The notes below the pieces were generated by a model that had not been told where the DNA came from, ran no database searches, and worked only from the letters and a program-made list of their open reading frames with translations. The position numbers and the translations under genes were made by a program. A stretch of 57,419 nucleotides of DNA from a bacterium (GTDB taxonomy: Bacteria; Verrucomicrobiota; Kiritimatiellia; RFP12; UBA1067): contig JAUNMP010000005.1 of assembly GCA_030537465.1 (NCBI GenBank), forward strand, positions 1-57,419. The letters are read 5' to 3'. Every line of letters begins with the position of its first letter. Position 1 is the stretch's first letter. This document shows, one piece after another, positions 33,566-41,518 of this stretch.

Positions 33566-36500
33566 ATGTTGTTCACGATATTACATCTTGGACTCGCGGT
33601 CGTAGCTGGACTTCTTGTGGGGTCGGTACTGTGCCGCTGCGATGAGGCGGGGTTTCATCCGCTGCGCAGGGCGTGGAATCGCTTTCGGCTGCTACCCCGT
33701 GTCCGACAACTTCTGTTGATCGTTCTTGTGGTCGGGGTTGTCCTTTGCGGCGGTGGAAAAGGGACTGGTCCTCGGCGGCAATCGGCGGAACTTTCGCGAG
33801 ACAACGCAACCTCCGTCCAACAGATTACACCGCAGACGGGCGCAGAATTGCCTGACGGCGAGGCCTCGTGTACTTTGACGAATCTCCACTTCACGGAAAT
33901 TGTCCCGCAGTCCAATTCCGTGCGCGTCGCGCTGGCGTGGCCGACGAACCTCTTCCGAGAGGGAACGATTCTCGATTTCTTCGTCAAGGTCGGCGCGTTC
34001 TCCAATGATTGGACATGGGCTTCTGCGGTGAATGTGCCCGTCGGCGTCGTCTCATTGGTAGCGGACATCCCCTGGGCCGGAGCGCGCCCTGATGTCCTCT
34101 TCCTGAAGGTCGGCGACCGATTCTCAAACGCCGTGACGATGGACGATTTTGACCGAGACGGCATCCCCGACGTCTACGAACTCCACCACGGGACGAATCC
34201 CTATGTCGAGGATGCTGAACGGATTCCCCGCCTGACGGTCGGTTCGGGAGGCACCTATGGGACGCTCGCGGCGGCATTGGCACAAAGTGCCGCCTATTCG
34301 GTCGTCAGTCTGGCGGGGGAGACGTTCGAGAGCTCGACGCCGATCGTTCTGCCGCCCCATCCCGTTCTCGTGGAAGGTCCGCCGACGGGATACGCCGTGC
34401 TGCGGAGTTCGGCTGGAATTGCCGCCGTGATGCTGACTGCGGGGCAGACATCCCAGACCCTGTTCCGGAATCTGATTGTCGAGCTTCGGGCCGTGGAAAG
34501 TTTCCAGGCGGGCTTCTGGATCGGGGGGAATACGCCGTGGAGCGGACGCGGCGCGGCGGCGACCTTCGAGAACGTGCACATACGTGCGCCGTATCCTGGC
34601 GTCGAGCATTTCGGGTGGCTGTTCTACCGAAACGAGAAGGGGCCGTCTCGTCTTTCGGGCTGCACGATGAATGCGGCGGGATCGACCTGGGCGTATGGCG
34701 TTTCAATGTACAACGCCGCCTCAAACCGGATTGAGGACTGCGCGTTCCTGAACATGCCGACGAACCTTGTGGAGAATCTTCCGATCGCGGTTCTGATCCG
34801 AGAGTCGACGAATGGCGTAGTCGGGTTCGAAGCCTCCGTACCCCGTCCCGATCTTTCATGGGGGGGATGTCCGCTGGGGGCAACCTATGACCCGGTGGCG
34901 GATTCGGACGGTGATGGTCTTTCCGACTGGGATGAGGTGTTCGTCCACGACACCGATCCGCGTCTGGCGGATTCGGACGGTGACGGAATCCCCGATGGGG
35001 ACGAGGTGCGCGACGGTACCGATCCGCATGATGTCGATTCGCATGCCCAACGTTTCGAAATCTCGGTGACGAACACGGTCTTCCACGCGGACATGACCAA
35101 TTACGTGTTTGCCGGATCCATCGACGGCTGGGGGGATAATCTGCTCTTCACGTGCACGGGACGCGCCACCGAAAGGGTCGTCGACACGAACACGCTCTTC
35201 GCCGTCACGCACATGGGGGCATTCCGCGACCTGAACCGGAACGGGGCGTTCGATTCGGATGAAGACATCCTCCTGACGCGGGACGTTTCCGGTGTACAGG
35301 CGGTGAAGCGCGTTCGTTTCGCGTTCGGCGACGTCGACGGAGATGGCGTGGACGATCTGCAGGAACGCCGGGACGGCACCGATCCTTATTCGGGTACGTC
35401 GGTGAAGATTTCGAGAAAGGTCAAGATCACGAATCGTGATTCGACTGCCAACATCACGAATTATTGGTTCATCGCCGCATCACCCGACCGGACGACGGCG
35501 ACGTGGAGCCATTCGGTCGGAACGACTGTGAAGGCCGAGGGGACGGTGACGGGACTAGCCGTCGATGGCTTTCTCTACGTCGTGGTCTATCGTGACTTCA
35601 ATCGGAACGGCATCTTCGATGCAGGCGTTGACGCGATTGTCACAAACAGGTTCGCAAATGGTTCGTCGACGTATTCGTTTACCATCGGTGATGCGGATTC
35701 CGACGGGGTGGAGGACGGGAGGGAACTTGTACACGGAACAGATCCCCTTGATGCGAAGTCCTATTGCTTCCAGGCGACGTTGGACGTGACGGACATCTTC
35801 ACAACGACGAACGCGCTCGCGTGCCAGGCGACCTGGGGCGATGCGGTCGTGCTGCCGACGCGGATGGTCGAGACCAATCGGATTTCGCTGGCTCTGGGAC
35901 ACCTTGCGACGACCAATCGCGCACAACTGACGGTCTGGTTCTGGGACGACTCGAATGGGAATGGCATTCGCGACACGGAGGAGGCTTCGACGTCAATCGT
36001 CGTGGGACATACGGCTCACGATGTCGCCCAGGCGAGCGCCCTGCCATACGGTGGGTTCGACAAGGACCGCAACGGGCTGCTGGACTGGTGGGAACGGCAG
36101 TCGGGATTGTCCGACGTGGCGGAGCCGCACGGAGGGATTGACGACAATGACGGGGACGGGATGATCAATCTCCACGAGTTCTGGGCGGGGACAGACCCTC
36201 TGACGCCGGACGGGAGCAACACGCTGCTCTCCGTCTGCGCGCGTTCGGTCGACGACAGGATCAAGAGCGTCATTGATTCGGTATCGGCGGTGGGGCGTTT
36301 TGTCGACTTCTTCCACAATGCCTCCAACGGCGTGTTCGTCGCCAACACGAATTTCTGGGCGAAGGACCTCGATTTCGGCTGTGTGAGCGTGTGGTCGGAA
36401 GATTCCGTTGATGGGGAGCGACCAGCCACGGCAATTACGAAACGGCATGTGGTCATGGCGAATCATTGGCATAATTCACGGTATGTGTTTTGTGATACGA

Positions 36501-37102
36501 ATGGCATGACACATACCCGAATGGTAGTTTCGGCATATACTGTTCCCGGAACTGATTTGCGACTTGGCCGGTTGGACGAGGATCTTCCTGACAGTATTTC
36601 AATTCCCAAGATACTTCCTTCAAACTATGTGGACGAGATCTCAACGGGAAAGTATTTGCCGGGCGTTTGTTTGACGCATGAGAAAACGGCGAGTGTCGCG
36701 GAACTTTCAGATCTTGATTGTTCGCAGCGAAATTCCAGCAACAATGTCCTCTACCACCAGCTTGGGCAAACGGCATCGACGAATCATGTATCGCTTGCTA
36801 GAAACAGGATTCGTGCCGCGACGACGGATGGCTATTCGGGGTGTCCCGTGTTTCTTGTCATGGGCAATCAACTCGTGTTTCTATTTTCAAAACATCTTGG
36901 ACATCCTGGTGTGCGGACATGGACTCCCAATTGGGGCCCCATGATTACACATTGTCTGGACATGATACAGTCGCGCATTGACCTGTGGGAAGGTGACGAG
37001 TCCGAGAAGTATCGCTTGAATGTTCTTCCATTGGAATGCTTCAACCCCAATCGTTCAGATTGTGGGGAAAACGAAAACGTTTTGGTCACGCAGGAAGAAT
37101 GA
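33566..37102 (+). CDS. TSP3-repeat surface protein with trypsin-like C-terminal domain
   Basis: A large envelope protein. Two hydrophobic segments occur near the N-terminus (residues 1-20 and about 45-65). Several calcium-binding thrombospondin-3-like motifs follow, such as DSDGDGLSDWDE, DSDGDGIPDGDE, DVDGDGVDDLQE and DADSDGVEDGRE, spread from about residue 190 to 880. An early region (about 220-420) resembles a parallel beta-helix. The C-terminus looks like a chymotrypsin-fold protease: candidate H967 in HVVMANHWHN, Asp candidates around D997-D1004 in DLRLGRLDED and S1091 in GYSGCPVF, a variant of GDSGGP. A GTG at 33560 overlapping the previous stop is an alternative start. The last 650 bases are less GC-rich. 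Confidence 0.7.
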   Translation: MLFTILHLGLAVVAGLLVGSVLCRCDEAGFHPLRRAWNRFRLLPRVRQLLLIVLVVGVVLCGGGKGTGPRRQSAELSRDNATSVQQITPQTGAELPDGEASCTLTNLHFTEIVPQSNSVRVALAWPTNLFREGTILDFFVKVGAFSNDWTWASAVNVPVGVVSLVADIPWAGARPDVLFLKVGDRFSNAVTMDDFDRDGIPDVYELHHGTNPYVEDAERIPRLTVGSGGTYGTLAAALAQSAAYSVVSLAGETFESSTPIVLPPHPVLVEGPPTGYAVLRSSAGIAAVMLTAGQTSQTLFRNLIVELRAVESFQAGFWIGGNTPWSGRGAAATFENVHIRAPYPGVEHFGWLFYRNEKGPSRLSGCTMNAAGSTWAYGVSMYNAASNRIEDCAFLNMPTNLVENLPIAVLIRESTNGVVGFEASVPRPDLSWGGCPLGATYDPVADSDGDGLSDWDEVFVHDTDPRLADSDGDGIPDGDEVRDGTDPHDVDSHAQRFEISVTNTVFHADMTNYVFAGSIDGWGDNLLFTCTGRATERVVDTNTLFAVTHMGAFRDLNRNGAFDSDEDILLTRDVSGVQAVKRVRFAFGDVDGDGVDDLQERRDGTDPYSGTSVKISRKVKITNRDSTANITNYWFIAASPDRTTATWSHSVGTTVKAEGTVTGLAVDGFLYVVVYRDFNRNGIFDAGVDAIVTNRFANGSSTYSFTIGDADSDGVEDGRELVHGTDPLDAKSYCFQATLDVTDIFTTTNALACQATWGDAVVLPTRMVETNRISLALGHLATTNRAQLTVWFWDDSNGNGIRDTEEASTSIVVGHTAHDVAQASALPYGGFDKDRNGLLDWWERQSGLSDVAEPHGGIDDNDGDGMINLHEFWAGTDPLTPDGSNTLLSVCARSVDDRIKSVIDSVSAVGRFVDFFHNASNGVFVANTNFWAKDLDFGCVSVWSEDSVDGERPATAITKRHVVMANHWHNSRYVFCDTNGMTHTRMVVSAYTVPGTDLRLGRLDEDLPDSISIPKILPSNYVDEISTGKYLPGVCLTHEKTASVAELSDLDCSQRNSSNNVLYHQLGQTASTNHVSLARNRIRAATTDGYSGCPVFLVMGNQLVFLFSKHLGHPGVRTWTPNWGPMITHCLDMIQSRIDLWEGDESEKYRLNVLPLECFNPNRSDCGENENVLVTQEE

Positions 37103-37127
37103 TTGACCTTGAAAAGGAGACATGGTG

Positions 37128-37742
37128 ATGTACTACCTCGTATTCATGGGATTCTGCTGCATGTTGTTGAGTGGTTCTGCAGCCCCGGCTTTATGGACTG
37201 GTCTGCGGGTCGAACAGCCTTCCTATTCGTATGAAGGTTGCTATGACTATACGATTAGCGGTACGATCCGCCCAACAGTCGGCGGGAATGTCTATGTGCA
37301 GGGACTTCTGTACGGTCACGAGGAGAACGACAGTTTCTTCCTGAAATCCTATGACTACTCGGAGACCGTGGCTCCTGTTCAATGTACATGGTTCCTGATG
37401 GCCTATGGCGATGTACTAGGGCAGGATACAGTCCGCTCCGCCTTGCAGATTGACTTGACGGGGTATGGGGCTGAGACTGAAGGGGGGACAATAATTCCTG
37501 ACCGAGGTGATTTCTATTTGGGATTCCTGGCAGAGAGAGCTTGGACGGAAAGTGATGAGGCATGGTATGGGTGGGTTCATGTTTCAGTGGATTCCGATTT
37601 TCAGATGAATTTGGTGGGGGAGGGAATTAATCTGGATGGCGGTGCCGTTGTCGTAGGAGGTACGCCTGAGCCGAGTTCGGGAGTGTTGCTCTTGTTGGGT
37701 CTTGCTGGACTTGGCCTCATGAGAAAACACGTAGCTGCATGA
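37128..37742 (+). CDS. PEP-CTERM sorting-signal protein
   Basis: A small secreted protein destined for cell-surface anchoring by an exosortase-like system (none encoded in this window). A signal peptide covers about the first 18 residues (MYYLVFMGFCCMLLSGSA). The C-terminus is a textbook PEP-CTERM tail: TPEPSS, then a hydrophobic helix and the basic RK. The middle is rich in Tyr and Gly with no recognised domain. GGAG at 37116-37119 fits the ATG at 37128 (8 nt) better than the ATG at 37122 (2 nt). It follows the TSP3/protease gene by 25 nt and may be its substrate or partner, which is inference. Base composition is more AT-rich than elsewhere. Confidence 0.8.
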   Translation: MYYLVFMGFCCMLLSGSAAPALWTGLRVEQPSYSYEGCYDYTISGTIRPTVGGNVYVQGLLYGHEENDSFFLKSYDYSETVAPVQCTWFLMAYGDVLGQDTVRSALQIDLTGYGAETEGGTIIPDRGDFYLGFLAERAWTESDEAWYGWVHVSVDSDFQMNLVGEGINLDGGAVVVGGTPEPSSGVLLLLGLAGLGLMRKHVAA

Positions 37743-37768
37743 TTGGGCTCGTCGACATTTTCTGTGGC

Positions 37769-37842
37769 GGCCTCGCCCTGTCTTCCCGGACAAGACCACG
37801 GAAGGCGCGGAAACCCGCCTTTGCGGGGCACGGGGCCTTTTT
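37769..37842 (+). terminator. Possible three-way-junction terminator
   Basis: GGCCTCG (37769-37775) can pair with CGGGGCC (37831-37837). Inside it lie two hairpins, GTCTT/AAGAC (37780-37796) and AAGGCG/CGCCTT (37802-37821). TTTTT follows at 37838. It ends the PEP-CTERM transcript. Confidence 0.45.
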
Positions 37843-37905
37843 GTAGAGTGTCCATTATTATGGCAAACTGCGCCATCACGTGCTAATATTCCGTTAACAA
37901 GCCGA

Positions 37906-37914
37906 TGGTATAAT
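37906..37914 (+). promoter_or_regulatory. Extended -10 promoter TGGTATAAT ahead of the Gld-like ABC operon
   Basis: TGGTATAAT ends 7 nt before an ATG at 37922, the same geometry as at 806. The transcript would continue into the ABC transporter operon at 38051. Confidence 0.65.
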
Positions 37915-37921
37915 CCGTGGC

Positions 37922-38017
37922 ATGCTCGTTCACGGAAAAGGGGAGTGTCCCTATGGACAAACGGCGGGATTCCCGCTAGAATATACGACTCTGCTTCTCC
38001 GGGAGCGGGATTTCTGA
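37922..38017 (+). CDS. Small leaderless ORF (31 aa), possible leader peptide
   Basis: A 31-codon frame begins with the ATG placed at the predicted transcription start and ends with TGA 33 nt before the ABC transporter gene. The sequence begins MLVHGKGECPYG and ends RERDF. It has no known homologue that I recognise. Support comes only from the position of the ATG relative to the promoter, which matches other leaderless genes. It could be a translated upstream ORF or chance. Confidence 0.35.
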   Translation: MLVHGKGECPYGQTAGFPLEYTTLLLRERDF

Positions 38018-38050
38018 TTTGAAAAGAAAACACAAGAGGCAAGAAGAAAC

Positions 38051-38791
38051 ATGCTCAAGGTCGAAAACCTGAAGAAGAGCTTCGGCGACTTCCAGGCGGT
38101 GAAGGGGATCTCCTTCTCCGTGGGGAAGGGCGAAGTGCTGGGCTTTCTGGGGCCGAACGGCGCCGGAAAATCGACGACGATGCGGATGATCACGGGATTC
38201 ATCCCCCCGACGTCGGGTACCGCCGCAATCTGCGGTCACGACATCATCAATGATCCCGTCGGCGCGAAGAGCGCGCTCGGGTATCTGCCCGAGGCGGCGC
38301 CGAGCTACCGCGCGATGACGGTGGAGGACTTCCTCACGTTCGCGGCGAAGATCCGCGGCTTCGGTGGTGCCGAGGCGAAGGCGAAAGTCGACGCGGTGGT
38401 CGCGAAGGCCGGCCTCGAGAAGGTCCGCAAACAGACAATTGAGACGCTCTCGAAGGGTTATCGCCAGCGCACCTGCTTCGCACAGGCCATCATCCACCAG
38501 CCGTCCGTGCTGATCATGGACGAGCCGACGGACGGCCTCGACCCGAACCAGAAGTTCGTCGTGCGCCAGATGATCAAGGAGATGAGCGCCGAGATGGCGA
38601 TCATCATCTCCACGCACATCCTCGAGGAGGTGGACGCGGTGTGCTCGCACGCCGTGGTGATCGCCGATGGCGAGGCGAAGACCGGCACGAAGGAGAACGC
38701 GAAGATCACGGTCGACGAACTGCGCAAGCTTGACCCCTCGGGCAAGCTGGACGTCATCTTCCGCAAGCTCACGATGAAGGAGGAGAAGTAA
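38051..38791 (+). CDS. ABC transporter ATP-binding protein (GldA-like)
   Basis: Cytoplasmic ATPase of a drug/efflux or gliding-type ABC exporter, 246 aa. Walker A GPNGAGKST, signature LSKGYRQR, Walker B VLIMDEPTDGLDP and the switch His in IISTHILEEV are intact. It precedes a GldF-like permease gene by 1 nt and a GldG-like gene, the usual order for this ABC family. The A-F-G layout is found in gliding Bacteroidota but also in many non-gliding bacteria. Substrate is unknown. Confidence 0.88.
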   Translation: MLKVENLKKSFGDFQAVKGISFSVGKGEVLGFLGPNGAGKSTTMRMITGFIPPTSGTAAICGHDIINDPVGAKSALGYLPEAAPSYRAMTVEDFLTFAAKIRGFGGAEAKAKVDAVVAKAGLEKVRKQTIETLSKGYRQRTCFAQAIIHQPSVLIMDEPTDGLDPNQKFVVRQMIKEMSAEMAIIISTHILEEVDAVCSHAVVIADGEAKTGTKENAKITVDELRKLDPSGKLDVIFRKLTMKEEK

Positions 38792-38792
38792 C

Positions 38793-39563
38793 ATGAGCTG
38801 CTGCTGCAAGGGCAAGCACTGCGCGTGCAACGCGGTGCGCACGGTCTTCGGACGCGAGTTCAAGGCCTATTTCGACTCTCCCGTCGCCTACGTGTTCCTC
38901 GTTGCGTTCCTCGTGCTCGCCGGCTTCCTCACGTTCGGCGTCGCGATGTTCTACGAGCGCCGTCAGGCGGACCTCACGCCGTTCTTCTTCTGGCATCCCT
39001 GGATGTACCTCCTGCTGGTGCCGGCGGCGACGATGGGCCTCTGGGCCGAAGAGCGCCGCAACGGCACGATCGAGCTACTCCTCACGCTGCCGGTGACGCT
39101 CGGCGAGGCCTTGGTGGGCAAGTTCCTGGCTGCCTGGTCGTTCATCGGCATCGGCCTCGCGCTCACGTTCCCGATCGTCCTCACGACGGCGTGGCTGGGC
39201 AGCCCCGACTGGGGCGCCGTGTTCTGCGGCTATCTGGGGAGCTTCCTGCTGGCCGGCGCCGCCACGGCGATCGGCGTCTTCGCGAGCTCGCTTTCGCGCA
39301 GCCAGGTGGTTGGTTTCGTGGTCGCGCTCGCGCTCATGTTCGTGCTGCTGATGATCGGCTTCGACCCGATGCTCAACGCGGTTGCCGGCTGGGGCGTGCC
39401 CGGCTTCGTGGTGGACGCGCTTTCGTCGTGCTCGCTGCTGAAGCACTTCAACTCCATGGGACGCGGCGTCGTCGACTTCGCGGACATCGGCTACTATGCG
39501 GGCGTGATCGTCTTCATGCTGGCCACTGCCCAGTACGTCACCGACAGCCGCAAGGCGAGCTGA
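38793..39563 (+). CDS. ABC transporter permease (GldF-like)
   Basis: A six-helix ABC-2-type permease (256 aa), matching the GldF family in size. The family-like segment FGREFKAYFDSPVAYVFLV and the cytoplasmic turn WAEERRNGTIELLLTLPV are clear. The first 12 residues, MSCCCKGKHCAC, hold five Cys and one His and look like a metal-binding or lipid-anchored N-terminal tail, not seen in the standard family. The gene starts 1 nt after the ATPase stop. Confidence 0.85.
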   Translation: MSCCCKGKHCACNAVRTVFGREFKAYFDSPVAYVFLVAFLVLAGFLTFGVAMFYERRQADLTPFFFWHPWMYLLLVPAATMGLWAEERRNGTIELLLTLPVTLGEALVGKFLAAWSFIGIGLALTFPIVLTTAWLGSPDWGAVFCGYLGSFLLAGAATAIGVFASSLSRSQVVGFVVALALMFVLLMIGFDPMLNAVAGWGVPGFVVDALSSCSLLKHFNSMGRGVVDFADIGYYAGVIVFMLATAQYVTDSRKAS

Positions 39564-39599
39564 TCTAGAGCCTCTAGAACATCTAGAAAATCTAGAAAG
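39564..39599. repeat. Four TCTAGA units with 9-bp period
   Basis: TCTAGA occurs at 39564, 39573, 39582 and 39591, exactly 9 bp apart, each followed by a variable trinucleotide. The array starts next to the permease stop codon and ends close to the Shine-Dalgarno sequence of the next gene. Confidence 0.85.
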
Positions 39600-39612
39600 G
39601 AATTTGCAGACA

Positions 39613-41487
39613 ATGAACAAGAAACTTACAGGTGTTGTCGGACTGGTCGTCGTGGCCGCCATCATCGGCGCCTCGAACCTGATCATTTCCGAGCTGTTGC
39701 CGCGCGTGGACCTCACGGCCGAGAACCTCTACACGCTTTCGGATGGTTCGAAGGCCGTCCTGGGCAAGGTCGAGCGCAAGATCACGCTCAAGTACTTCTA
39801 CAGCGAGAGCGCGAAGGACATGCCGGCCTCCCTCAAGACATACGCCGAGCAGGTCCGTGACCTCCTCCGCGAGTACGAGCGCGCCGGCAACGGCAACGTC
39901 GTGCTCGAGATGTACGATCCGAAGCAGGACTCCGACGAGGAGGAGTGGGCGACGAAGTACGGCATCGAGCCGCAGCAGGTCAATCCATTCGGCGCACCGG
40001 TCTACTGCGGTCTCGTCGCCGCATGCGAGGGCCGCGAGGAGACCATTGCCGGCTTCAGTCCGCGCACCGAGCCCACGCTCGAGTACGACATCACGCGCTG
40101 CATCACGCGCGTCGCGTGGCCGGAGCGTCCGGTCGTCGGCATCCTCTCGGGAATCCCGGGTGTGCTCGGCGAGCAGATGAATCCAATGATGATGCAGATG
40201 CAGCGGCAGCGTCCAAATCCGGGCTGGGTGGCCTTCACCGAGCTGAAGAAGGACTACGACGTGCGCGAAATCCAGGCCGAGGCCGAGACGATCGACGCGG
40301 ATGTCAAGACGCTCATCGTGCTCCATCCGAAGAACCTCTCGGAGAAGACGCTCTTCGCGATCGATCAGTTCGTCATCGGCGGTGGCCGCCTGATCGCGTG
40401 TGTCGACCCGTTCAGCTTCATGGACATGCAGGCGAATGCGCGCCAGCAGAACCCGATGATGCAGCAGATGGGCGGCCAGGCCGGTCCGTCGACGCTCGGT
40501 AAGCTCTTCGACGCGTGGGGCGTGACCTTCGACACGACGAAGTGCGTGGCCGACGACCAGTCCGCCGTGCAGATGCGTGGTCGCCGTGGCACGGTCGAGA
40601 CCGACGCGACGGTACTCGAGCTCGGCCCGGCCAACATCGCGAAGGGCGACGTGCTCGCCGCGGGCGTCTCGCAGCTGATGATGCCGTATGCCGGTGCGCT
40701 CTCCTGCAATCCGCCGGAGGGGCTCACGTTCACGCCCGTGCTCACGACCTCGAAGGAGGGCTCCTGTCTGGTCGACGCCGGCATGCTCCAGATGGGTCCG
40801 GAGGGCATCCGCTCCCAGCTCAAGCCCGACGGCGTGGTCCGCACGCTCGCCGCTCGCCTCGACGGTACGTTCAAGACCGCGTTCCCGAAGGGTCCGGACT
40901 GGACGGAGGGCTCGACCAACGCCGTCCCGAAGGTCGTCGAATCCGGCAAGGGCTCCGTCTTCCTGTTCGCGGATTCCGACTTCATCGCGGACCCCGTCTG
41001 CGTGCAGGTTGTCGACACGCTCTTCGGCCAGCAGGCGATGCTCCGCGGCGACAACCTCTCGCTCTTCGCGAACATCGTCGAGCAGTTCGCAGGCCGCGAG
41101 GAGCTGATCGGCCTCCGTTCGCGCGGTCCGTCGGACCGTCCGTTCACGGTCGTCAAGAAGCTCCAGGCCGAGGCCGAGCGCAAGTTCCGCGCCGAGGCCG
41201 AAAAGCTCGAGAAGAGCCTCGAGGGCACCAACAAGAAGCTGAACGAGCTGCTTCAGGGCAAGCGCGGCACGGATCGCCAGCTCGTCTCCAAGGAGCTCGA
41301 GAGCGCCATCCTCGAGGCGCGCCGCGAGAAGGCCAAGACGCAGAAGCAGCTCAAGAACGTCCGCAAGGAGCTCAACGCCGACATCGAGAGCCTGGGCTTC
41401 ACGCTGAAGGTGATCAACATCGTGCTCGTGCCGCTGCTGGTCATCGTCTTCGGAATCCTGCGCGCCGTCGTGCGTCGCCGCCGCTGA
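39613..41487 (+). CDS. GldG-like ABC transporter auxiliary protein
   Basis: A periplasmic-facing ABC auxiliary protein (PF09822-type), 624 aa. It has an N-terminal membrane helix (LTGVVGLVVVAAIIGASNLI), then a large extracytoplasmic domain containing ITLKYFYSESAKDMPA, a Met/Gln-rich stretch (NPMMMQMQRQRPNP) and a coiled coil (about residues 510-600). A C-terminal membrane helix ends in RRRR. It functions with the ATPase and permease upstream, probably in surface-related export. The ATG at 39613 is chosen; an upstream TTG at 39604 is less likely though closer to AAGG. Confidence 0.82.
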   Translation: MNKKLTGVVGLVVVAAIIGASNLIISELLPRVDLTAENLYTLSDGSKAVLGKVERKITLKYFYSESAKDMPASLKTYAEQVRDLLREYERAGNGNVVLEMYDPKQDSDEEEWATKYGIEPQQVNPFGAPVYCGLVAACEGREETIAGFSPRTEPTLEYDITRCITRVAWPERPVVGILSGIPGVLGEQMNPMMMQMQRQRPNPGWVAFTELKKDYDVREIQAEAETIDADVKTLIVLHPKNLSEKTLFAIDQFVIGGGRLIACVDPFSFMDMQANARQQNPMMQQMGGQAGPSTLGKLFDAWGVTFDTTKCVADDQSAVQMRGRRGTVETDATVLELGPANIAKGDVLAAGVSQLMMPYAGALSCNPPEGLTFTPVLTTSKEGSCLVDAGMLQMGPEGIRSQLKPDGVVRTLAARLDGTFKTAFPKGPDWTEGSTNAVPKVVESGKGSVFLFADSDFIADPVCVQVVDTLFGQQAMLRGDNLSLFANIVEQFAGREELIGLRSRGPSDRPFTVVKKLQAEAERKFRAEAEKLEKSLEGTNKKLNELLQGKRGTDRQLVSKELESAILEARREKAKTQKQLKNVRKELNADIESLGFTLKVINIVLVPLLVIVFGILRAVVRRRR

Positions 41488-41518
41488 GTTCGTGGAAATC
41501 TGATAGGAGTTTGACAAG

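Larger units (their letters stand above)
37743..38050. other. Intergenic region (308 nt) with structured RNA, promoter and small ORF
   Basis: The only gap over 300 nt in the window. It holds a structured element ending in a T-run (37769-37842), an extended -10 promoter at 37906 and a 31-codon ORF at 37922. An imperfect inverted repeat occurs around 37962-37976 (GCGGGATTCCCGC). No other gene is visible. Confidence 0.6.
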
